Below, piece by piece: positions 11,001 through 17,948 of a DNA stretch of 29,985 nt. The stretch spans positions 1 through 29,985 of the forward strand of contig CALWKJ010000003.1 of NCBI GenBank assembly GCA_944381225.1. The letters are read 5' to 3'. This DNA comes from an uncultured Clostridia bacterium (GTDB lineage Bacteria; Bacillota; Clostridia; Christensenellales; UBA1242). Under the pieces are notes generated by a model. The model worked only from the letters and a program-made list of their open reading frames with translations, had not been told where the DNA came from and did not search any database. Made by a program: the position numbers and the translations under genes. Numbering within the stretch: position 1 is the first letter of the stretch; every line of letters begins with the position of its first letter.

Positions 11001-14000
11001 ATGTTGGTGGAATTGTAAACTTTGTTGTAAAAGGCGCATCTACAGTACAAAATATAAACTATTATGGGTTATTTACCAATATTGCCTTAAGTGGTTATTT
11101 AATGAACTTAACAATTTCGGGAAGCATTGACGTGAATGAAAGTACCTTTAATACTTCTTATATTGGACTCGTTTGTGGGGTTAATAACGGATTGGTTAAA
11201 AATGTCAATGTAAATTTAACAAAAGGCAATGTATATTCTGTTGGTTCAAACAATATTTACGTTGGTGGCGTTTGTGGCGAAAACTTGGGTAGCATAGTAG
11301 CAGATACAATTAAAAAAGATGCTGGAGACTCTATAACTGATATAGAGACAGAAAAAAATATTGACGGAACATTATTCAACAACTATGAATCTACTACTTC
11401 TGGCGCTATAAATGCAAATTATCAAACAGTTTTGCCAAATTCAACAGTTATTGTTCAAATGTTCAAAACTTTTGAAATTTATGTTGAAAAAAATGAACAA
11501 GAAGACTTGTGTATTGGTGGAGTTTCGGGACAAAACAAAGGATTAATAAAGTTTAGAGAAAACAAAAACTACATAAAAACAAATTCATATGGAACTTCTT
11601 GTGTTGTTGACATTTTAGTGACAGGCGTTACAATCAATTCAAATGTTGGAGGAATTTGTGGAACAAATACCGACGGAAATATTGTGGGATTGGTTGCAAA
11701 GGGAAATATTTCGGCAAAATCTTTTGATAATGTCGCAGGAATTTGCGGTACTTTCTTTAGTGGAAAAATTATTGATAACATAACAAGAGTTTATGTTAAA
11801 GGCAAAAATTATGTTGCAGGACTTGTTGGAATGGTCCCACAAACAAGCGATTCTGTTATATTACAAAATAACAAAGTTGAGTCTGTTGAAGATGGAAGGC
11901 TTGGCGTGGAAGCATCAATAGTTTCAAGCTATATGGGTGATGCTGGAAAAGAAAGCGCTGCTTTGTATTTTTTGGGAAACACAAAAATAAACGAAGATTT
12001 GGAAAATAATAACATTTGTCAAACATACATGAATAGGAATTTGATTGAGCAAGGTGACAAAGAATATTTAACAAATTATTATGGAGATGTAATCATTGTA
12101 TCTTCAAATAACATAACAAATGTTAAAAAATTTGATTCTGCTTTAGACCAAATTTCTAATTTTGAAGAAATAATAAATTCCACTTTGTATCCACAAAACA
12201 CAATAATTTTAACGTATTATAAATCCGTTGATGAAAGTAGCCAGTATTTATTAAATAGTTATAATACGCAAAGAATACCAAATAACTTATTTAATGAAAG
12301 CTTTCAAAATTTAGAATTAAATATCACATCCAATGCAACTTCTATTATTTCAATATCATACGACGGCGAATTGATATTAAATTCAACAGGAGTGGCAACT
12401 TTAACTCTTACTTCTGCACATAACTACAATTTTAAAGTAGATATTCGAGTGGTAGTAACAAATTACATTGATGGATTAAAGATGTATGCCACTGCCGACA
12501 GACAAGAAGATGCAATAACTTCAATAAATGTTTTAAATGTTACAAATAGAAATATTTTGAATTTATATCCAAAATACGGTTCACAAATTGTAACAAATAA
12601 TGGCTTTATTGTTGATTTAGTTGAGAACAATCAAGCGAAACTTGATGTTGAAACAAATGATGAATACATTCTCGTTACTCAATCGGGTGGAATTGTAATG
12701 TTGCAAGGCAATGGAGCAGATGATTCTCTTGAAAATATAGGAATTGATTTCTATGTTTATTTGCCAGTAACGGTTGGGGCTAAAACTAATAATTATTATT
12801 TACACAATGACGGAACATTTGGCGTTGTAAAAGAAGAAGCAAACTTAAGCTTAAGTGCAAATTATAAGCAAGGCATATATGATATAGAATTAGATAAAAC
12901 AAATATGGAAATTGTTCCAAGTGATATCATTAATTTAAGGGTTAAATATTTAACAGATGATGAATCTGACAAATTAACCTTAACGTTAAGATATCTTGAA
13001 GATGGTAGTTATGTAGAATATGATGAAGACAATTTAGAAGGTTTTAATAAGTATTTTACAGTGCAAATTTCCGACAAAATTATAGATAAAGATGGAAAGT
13101 ATTGTGTTGATTACGTTTTCGCTTTGAACACAGAAAGTGAAGTTAAACTTGGTCAATATCAGTTTGTATTTTCTAGTTCATTGGCCAATGTCTATAAAAT
13201 TCTAAATGTAAAATACTATAGTCAACCTATAGATTCTGTAATAATTAAAAACTATACATTTAAAGACAATGAAAATATTGAAATCGGCGAAGACGATGGG
13301 AACATAATTTACAACACAAGTTATACAATGCAAGAAAGCAATACAGTAACTGCAGGAAAAACCAACATATTAAGAATTTTAATAAATCCTCATTACTCAA
13401 ATTATTCTTATGTGGAAGTTTCAAACGATGCAACAAACATTAGTGAGGGTAAGGCCGTATTATTTGGTTTGTTAAAACAATATGGTGAAAATCAAAATCA
13501 GGCAGTTGTTTCTACAAATGGTTATGCCACAGCAAATGGTATTAGAGTTTATAAAAAGGACATACAGGCCGGCGATTTGAAAATATTATATAGGTTGCAT
13601 ACTAATGTTGTTGAAGGTGAAAGCATTGTCCTTAACATTAATTTCTATGATGAAAATGGCTCACTAGTGTTTACGCAACAGCAAAAAGTATTAACTATTG
13701 CCATTGACAAAACACTAAATGTTTCTATTGCAGGAAAAGAAAACGCAGAAAAAATTTATTTGGCAAAAGGCATGACTTACGCATTAAATGTTAATTCTGT
13801 TGGATATGCTAGTGAAGATATTTATATCACATCATTGTCTCCTTATATTGAAATTATTGAAGATAATAATTCATATTATTTAAAAGTTGCTGACAATATA
13901 AATTATGTTTCTGGCAAAGAAGGTGTTGATGTAACTATTTCTTATTACGGGAAGCGCCTTGTGAATGGCATAATGGTTGAAAGCAGCAAAAAAACATTAA

Positions 14001-17000
14001 ATTGCACTATTGTTGAATATGTGTTTGACAATCTAAATGTTCAAAGTATGTTTGCACAAGAAGAAATACTTCTGGGCGTTGGAACGGCAGTTGATATAAG
14101 AGATAAAATAATTGAAAATTTAAACATAGAATACTCTAATAATGCTATTGATTCTGTTAATTTATTAAAAAATAGTCTTAAACAAAGTGCTTCTTACTAT
14201 TATTTACAAAATGATGCATATGTTAATATAACCACCGATACAAATATTGAAATGCAAAACGATTACAAACTAATTGGATTTAACTATACGCCATTAAGAG
14301 TTGGGCAAAATATATTTAACGTGGGTGTATATTGCGAATTGTATTATATGCAAGGGTATTTGGTTGTAAGACAAATTGAAAATCCAAGTGAAATAAGTTT
14401 TGATAAAATTCAACAATTTAGTATAACTGCAGTGCAAAGAAGTTTACAAGATGCTCCATTGCCAATTTATAACTATGAAGATTTATTAAATATGATTGAT
14501 GATAATTATTATAGATTAATGGCAGACATTGAACTTCCTTTTGCCTTTGAACCTCTTAATGTGAACATTAAAAGCTTAGATGGAAATGGTAAAAAAATCA
14601 TAATAAACAGTGGAATTTACAAGGATAATGACGCGTATTTAAACAAAGAAAAATATGGATTGTTTGAAACTATTAGTGAAGAAACTATAATATCAAATTT
14701 AACAATTGAGATAAAAGGTAACGGAACAACAATGTTCGTGTTTGACAATTCAACTTCTGTTAATGCCTTTAATTTTGGTCTTTTGGCTGCAGAAAACAAT
14801 GGCGTGATTACAAATTGTGAAATACTTATGGCAAACACATCGGCGGCTTTAGTTGTTACAAACAACTCTTCAAACACAAATACAAATAGGTCATATATAT
14901 CTGGTTTAGTTGCCGTTAATAATGGTTATGTAACAAACAGCAGGGTGTATTTAAAAATTGAAGCAAATGGAGCAAACTTATCTGGTTTAGTTGCCGTTAA
15001 TAATGGACACATATCATCTTGTTATGTAAAAGACAGTATGATTAAAAACTCCAGCACGAATGCAAACAACTCAACCGGTGGAATAGTAGTTTTAAATAAT
15101 GGGACAATTTTGTCAACTTACATTGAAGGTTCGTATAACGAAGGTCTTATAAAAATATTTGCAGAAAATGAAGTGAATATTGTAAGTGCATCTTCAATGG
15201 CTGGAGCATTTGTATATCAAAATTCTGGAAAAATTAAAGATTGTTATGCCAACATACCAGTTGTTGCATCTTCAAGAAATTCCGGCTTTGTTTGTATTAA
15301 TAATGGAGAAATATATACTAGTTATACAACTAGCAAACTAGGCGATGGCGATTATGAAAACTATCCTTTTATTATAACTCAAGGTGAAGATTCAATTATT
15401 CAATCTTGCTATTATTTAAGTGACAGTTTGTTTAATGTTAATGTAAACCAATCCAACAACAACATTAGTGGTTTAAGACCAACATCTCTTGCTGAATTTG
15501 TTATAGGTTACGAAATACAAGAAATAAATGGAAATGACACTGTTACTCAAAATAAACTTTTTGAAGAATTTATTCAAAACAAAAATGGTGATTATACAAG
15601 TGGTGTTTGGTTTTTTGCTAAAGAGGAAAATGCACATGAGTTTAAACCAGGTAACACAATAACTACTATTGACATTCAAAAGTATATTTTATACTCTTCA
15701 TATGTTACTTATTTAGATTTTAGTTGCAATGGTGTGCAAACCCAATTTGTTGCAAATAGGTTACAACTTGTTTCTGCAAACATGATTGCCTACAGCGAAA
15801 AGGAACTTAACTCAACATATGACGCAGAAACTGGAATTTACACCTATGATTATTTTACAAATAACATCTATGCTGAAGATGGTTCAAAATATAATCCTAT
15901 TATCATTTATAGTGCTGTTCAATTTGAAAATCATGTTATAAACAATTCTTTAAGAAATGTAAATTCTCTATATTATAGATTTGTTAAAGATATTGATTAC
16001 ACTAATGAAGGGCTGGTTGTAAGTTCTTTGTATAAAATAACATTTGCAGGATATATTGAAGGCAATGGAATGACAATAACTGGATTTTCAATTAATACCA
16101 ATGAAAGCATGATTAGTGCAGGCTATTTTGCTCAAATTGGAGACGGAAATCAATATGCAGTTGTACAAAATCTTAATTTTGCTCCAAAATATATCAACTT
16201 GCCTAACGCATATAATGTTGGAACTATTGCTGGAACGGTGACACGAGCCTACGTATACAATCTAAATGTTGACGCATATGTGCAAAATCGTCAAGGATTG
16301 GTAATTCTTGGTAGGAATATAGTTGGTGGCGTGTTTGGCAGAACGATATCCTCGTTTGATATTAACTGCATAGGTTCATCTGTTTCTGCAAATGCTTACT
16401 ACACAAACCAAAGCACAGATTTTTCAAGCGATGAAGTTCAACAATTAATTCTGTATGAAGAGTTTGGTTCAAATAATGACACAGTTTCTTACGCTGGTAG
16501 CATTATTGGTTATGTTGCTGGAACAGGCACCATAAAAAATCCAAAAATAACAAATGATGTTGCTTCTATTGGTATGATTTGTGGCTTTATGTTTGGTGGA
16601 ATTGGCATTAACGCAACAGTTGAAGAAATTGAAATGACAACATCATATGGACAGCAGAATTTTATTAGAGCAAGTGCTTATGGTGGCCTTATTGTTGGAG
16701 ATTTGAAAGGGAAAATAGTAAATGCAACAGTGCAAAAATCGTCAAGTACAGAAAAATTATATGATTTGTTTAGATTGGAGCCAAGAGTGCCTCTCGCCGT
16801 TGGTGGAGTTAGTGGAATTGTTAGAGGTGGAACAGTTGAAAATGTGAGCATATATGAAGACTTAACATTTGAAAACGCAAAATCTTCAATTCCAAAAACC
16901 GTTGGAGGTTTTGCTGGCAAAGTTTTGCAAAAAGCAATTATAAATAATTTTAATTATTACGGAAATAAAATAACTGGAAGAAACGTAGTTGGTGGTGTTA

Positions 17001-17620
17001 TTGGAGAACTTCAAATTGATGTCAACAAAACCGTTAACGTTGAAATATCAAATGTTCAAATGGGCACTGATGAACAAAAAACAATTATAAATCTTCAAAA
17101 GCCAGCTGGCGATCAAGAAGCAGAGTTAATGTATATTGCTGGATTAATTGGATTGATAAACAATGTTACTTTAGATAGTAATAACATTCAAAATATAAAT
17201 ATAAAAATAGAAAAAATTAAAATTAATTGTCAATTAATTGCTGATATTAAAGTATATGGTTCTATTTTAACAGACGACAATCAAACGCAAGCATTATATT
17301 ATTTGTATGTTGGTTTTGTATTTGGTGGATATTATTCAAATTCAATTAATTTTGCAAATTTGGGTATTGATTTAACTTTAAATGAAGATATAGATATAGA
17401 AACTTATTTAAATGTTCAAAACATACGCAATGGTAACAATTCAAATGGGGTTCCAAAAGAATTTCAAATTAGTTTTGGTTATGTAATTGGCATTGAATCG
17501 TCAAACACTCTGCAAATATCACCAACAAATGTTGCAATTACATTAAATGATGTAAAATGTACAATTTCTACAAGTGAAACGAATGCTTGTGCTATTTATA
17601 AAATTTTTTCTGAGCATTAA
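8069..17620 (+). CDS. Giant (3183 aa) GLUG/Ig-like repeat lipoprotein
   Basis: The start has a good ribosome binding site (GGAGAG at 8058-8063). The N terminus is a lipoprotein signal peptide: MKK, a hydrophobic core, then lipobox LTAC with the lipidated Cys at residue 23. Export and anchoring to the outer face of the membrane follow from that. Residues about 25-905 look like Ig-like or bacterial-Ig (BIG2-type) repeats. A module with the sequence GTVNNPLHI begins near residue 915 and is followed by GLUG-like repeats (about 990-1260), for example YVGGVCGENLGSIV and VGGICGTNTDGNIV. More Ig-like sequence fills about 1400-2100. A second module (PLPIYNYEDLLNMI, then YRLMADIEL) starts near 2128 and a third (DGSKYNPIIIYSAVQF, then YRFVKDIDY) near 2603, each followed by GLUG repeats. 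It resembles the preceding gene product; FVYQNSGKIKDCYAN here matches FVYQNSGLIKECYSN there. Adhesion or carbohydrate/host contact is only inferred. No clear terminator follows the stop. Confidence 0.93.
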   Translation: MKKIITILNIFIMALCAITLTACGENFDKFSLSFSSTSIELTTNEEKEYEITINNYFNTDVNFDFYLDKKIIDIDENNIVNMGDGVYKIKIKALMTGTTTLTITLLEGNKTCFVPVSVYEPVSNFNLKSNQNLYVIRGQGITFSSDMFSFEPESTLEKELIFSVDSVVLDNNTYNATSQSPSDVTVTAISAHNESLSCEFNLKVLDEIQTNDIELSYNNEIVLPINEDENSFIEIITNSTEQLKKTYTMVYDSNKEYSYSFISKRTNEIFNNSKLELENKYEIDIVQQKENLLEDSLIVRVYYTNFPQYYKDVEYKICFVTVPEKLRINNQIDINQVNLFDNNLQANIQKAKLSVTPKNSTYTKIQAEFYVEDKESGNMTKVMYSQIKEYLCVKYKGIEITDNQIFDDLTAEIEYYGIKVLPSDLYGENIRIRFVCYSDYLQTPIYNEIPVIIRKSATDFYVAEEYTDSTIYVSLNQGEVTFNDFVVKETDAYVGEIVAVADYLSSGYVEITQTGDNLASINIKPLKQGQADYTLILSSGISTRIKIIVREEFNIDNFWLYVSPNNTDYVAEVNYKDLRGNSTLNSVVLRGLGEFEIITNIEPKNINKEMYSLQFVSENPDAIQVDGTKIKAKTIDNKSYNILVTLNIMHVEQFKIVPNPEYQNNIEYSFDVKCFQPISSFSVVGKNAGILNSTYTSKTDVYVGNIGEVDMLMAQVNLKLLIDNEEPDDTDERLISVDWLFSCTYIETSPNVYELSESGSQIGYFYADTLTFECKSSNSSGYIKITAQIMEYGKVVSASIQINIQTYVQVNSIWLNNYVDQIYLDAVYKEIKLYPYVVPTNATNKNYVVWFEPKNGTSSAIVQIEYDSSYIKLTYAGRGGGQGVLHIVPSSKFNGETAGDVYYESSLNLEVYIGEGTVNNPLHIKTWEEFKNIDLSKHYIIDTIIDAQGEEIYPLGELTGGIKGYLTNVSNQVVNYENVGGIVNFVVKGASTVQNINYYGLFTNIALSGYLMNLTISGSIDVNESTFNTSYIGLVCGVNNGLVKNVNVNLTKGNVYSVGSNNIYVGGVCGENLGSIVADTIKKDAGDSITDIETEKNIDGTLFNNYESTTSGAINANYQTVLPNSTVIVQMFKTFEIYVEKNEQEDLCIGGVSGQNKGLIKFRENKNYIKTNSYGTSCVVDILVTGVTINSNVGGICGTNTDGNIVGLVAKGNISAKSFDNVAGICGTFFSGKIIDNITRVYVKGKNYVAGLVGMVPQTSDSVILQNNKVESVEDGRLGVEASIVSSYMGDAGKESAALYFLGNTKINEDLENNNICQTYMNRNLIEQGDKEYLTNYYGDVIIVSSNNITNVKKFDSALDQISNFEEIINSTLYPQNTIILTYYKSVDESSQYLLNSYNTQRIPNNLFNESFQNLELNITSNATSIISISYDGELILNSTGVATLTLTSAHNYNFKVDIRVVVTNYIDGLKMYATADRQEDAITSINVLNVTNRNILNLYPKYGSQIVTNNGFIVDLVENNQAKLDVETNDEYILVTQSGGIVMLQGNGADDSLENIGIDFYVYLPVTVGAKTNNYYLHNDGTFGVVKEEANLSLSANYKQGIYDIELDKTNMEIVPSDIINLRVKYLTDDESDKLTLTLRYLEDGSYVEYDEDNLEGFNKYFTVQISDKIIDKDGKYCVDYVFALNTESEVKLGQYQFVFSSSLANVYKILNVKYYSQPIDSVIIKNYTFKDNENIEIGEDDGNIIYNTSYTMQESNTVTAGKTNILRILINPHYSNYSYVEVSNDATNISEGKAVLFGLLKQYGENQNQAVVSTNGYATANGIRVYKKDIQAGDLKILYRLHTNVVEGESIVLNINFYDENGSLVFTQQQKVLTIAIDKTLNVSIAGKENAEKIYLAKGMTYALNVNSVGYASEDIYITSLSPYIEIIEDNNSYYLKVADNINYVSGKEGVDVTISYYGKRLVNGIMVESSKKTLNCTIVEYVFDNLNVQSMFAQEEILLGVGTAVDIRDKIIENLNIEYSNNAIDSVNLLKNSLKQSASYYYLQNDAYVNITTDTNIEMQNDYKLIGFNYTPLRVGQNIFNVGVYCELYYMQGYLVVRQIENPSEISFDKIQQFSITAVQRSLQDAPLPIYNYEDLLNMIDDNYYRLMADIELPFAFEPLNVNIKSLDGNGKKIIINSGIYKDNDAYLNKEKYGLFETISEETIISNLTIEIKGNGTTMFVFDNSTSVNAFNFGLLAAENNGVITNCEILMANTSAALVVTNNSSNTNTNRSYISGLVAVNNGYVTNSRVYLKIEANGANLSGLVAVNNGHISSCYVKDSMIKNSSTNANNSTGGIVVLNNGTILSTYIEGSYNEGLIKIFAENEVNIVSASSMAGAFVYQNSGKIKDCYANIPVVASSRNSGFVCINNGEIYTSYTTSKLGDGDYENYPFIITQGEDSIIQSCYYLSDSLFNVNVNQSNNNISGLRPTSLAEFVIGYEIQEINGNDTVTQNKLFEEFIQNKNGDYTSGVWFFAKEENAHEFKPGNTITTIDIQKYILYSSYVTYLDFSCNGVQTQFVANRLQLVSANMIAYSEKELNSTYDAETGIYTYDYFTNNIYAEDGSKYNPIIIYSAVQFENHVINNSLRNVNSLYYRFVKDIDYTNEGLVVSSLYKITFAGYIEGNGMTITGFSINTNESMISAGYFAQIGDGNQYAVVQNLNFAPKYINLPNAYNVGTIAGTVTRAYVYNLNVDAYVQNRQGLVILGRNIVGGVFGRTISSFDINCIGSSVSANAYYTNQSTDFSSDEVQQLILYEEFGSNNDTVSYAGSIIGYVAGTGTIKNPKITNDVASIGMICGFMFGGIGINATVEEIEMTTSYGQQNFIRASAYGGLIVGDLKGKIVNATVQKSSSTEKLYDLFRLEPRVPLAVGGVSGIVRGGTVENVSIYEDLTFENAKSSIPKTVGGFAGKVLQKAIINNFNYYGNKITGRNVVGGVIGELQIDVNKTVNVEISNVQMGTDEQKTIINLQKPAGDQEAELMYIAGLIGLINNVTLDSNNIQNINIKIEKIKINCQLIADIKVYGSILTDDNQTQALYYLYVGFVFGGYYSNSINFANLGIDLTLNEDIDIETYLNVQNIRNGNNSNGVPKEFQISFGYVIGIESSNTLQISPTNVAITLNDVKCTISTSETNACAIYKIFSEH
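14898..15006 (+). repeat. 28-bp exact direct repeat within GLUG block
   Basis: The same 28 bases occur at 14898-14925 and 14979-15006, exactly 81 bp (27 codons) apart and in the same frame. Both copies encode SGLVAVNNG. An exact match between neighbouring repeat units, in a gene whose other units have diverged, points to a recent one-unit duplication or gene conversion. Confidence 0.85.
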
Positions 17621-17728
17621 AACCATTATAATTTTATATATTTAAGATATTCCTAGAAAAAACAATGTATAAAAAACACTTTTATTGTCAAAAACCTTTT
17701 AAAAAATAAAAAAAAATTTATAATAGTG
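17621..17728. other. Non-coding AT-rich spacer after the giant lipoprotein gene
   Basis: I see no open reading frame with a ribosome binding site and no GC-containing hairpin followed by a T-run. Termination of the giant-gene transcript is therefore not explained by the sequence. Some read-through into rpoB is possible. A long A-run (about 17701-17716) lies just upstream of the rpoB promoter and could act as an UP-like element. Confidence 0.6.
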
Positions 17729-17757
17729 TTGACAAAAAAACAGTAAACCCTTATAAT
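17729..17757 (+). promoter_or_regulatory. Consensus sigma-A promoter of rpoBC
   Basis: A perfect -35 box TTGACA (17729-17734) and a perfect -10 box TATAAT (17752-17757) are separated by exactly 17 bp and preceded by A-tracts. The expected start of transcription is near 17764, which gives a leader of about 185 nt before the rpoB ATG. This is the strongest promoter match in the window and fits constitutive high expression of RNA polymerase genes. Confidence 0.92.
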
Positions 17758-17811
17758 TTCTTAAGGAATATTATTTGATAGTGGTTAAATATAATATATT
17801 CTAATTAAATA

Positions 17812-17878
17812 ATGTGAAAAAACAGGCAATATACACTGCGTTTTAAAAAGCTGTGAAGTTTGCTTGTTATTTTCATGT
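17812..17878 (+). ncRNA. Structured 5' leader RNA hairpin of rpoB
   Basis: The left arm 17812-17829 pairs with the right arm 17860-17878. This gives 18 base pairs with a single bulged A (17869) and three G-U pairs, at 13/77, 14/76 and 25/64 in the last two digits. Inside it, an internal loop leads to a second helix, CACTGC (17834-17839) with GCTGTG (17850-17855), broken by one T-T mismatch and closed by an A/T-rich loop. The element lies wholly within the predicted rpoB leader. No known riboswitch or ribosomal-protein leader can be named from it. It could be a protein-binding autoregulatory site, an RNase III-type processing site or an mRNA stabiliser. The folding is read by eye; the function is inference. 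Confidence 0.7.
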
Positions 17879-17880
17879 AA

Positions 17881-17906
17881 TTTAAAAAGTTAATCAACTT
17901 TTTAAA
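17881..17906 (+). promoter_or_regulatory. Second leader hairpin before rpoB
   Basis: A perfect 11-bp stem (17881-17891 with 17896-17906) encloses the loop AATC. All but two of its pairs are A-T. It is not followed by a T-run, so it is not a standard intrinsic terminator. It begins two bases after the larger leader hairpin and ends 28 bases before the AAGGAG ribosome binding site (17935-17940). Its right arm could also pair with the loop of the larger hairpin. Confidence 0.6.
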
Positions 17907-17948
17907 AACTATTATTACAAATTTAATTTATTACAAGGAGAAATTAAA

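Noticed and set aside
17790..17795. Second TATAAT in the rpoB leader as an extra promoter
   Set aside because: The only -35-like box nearby (TTGATA at 17775-17780) is 9 bp away, too close for sigma-A.
17814..17846. Possible leader peptide (GTG AAA AAA CAG ...) in the rpoB leader
   Set aside because: It is only 10 codons from a GTG start, without a Shine-Dalgarno sequence, and lies inside the paired region of the leader hairpin.
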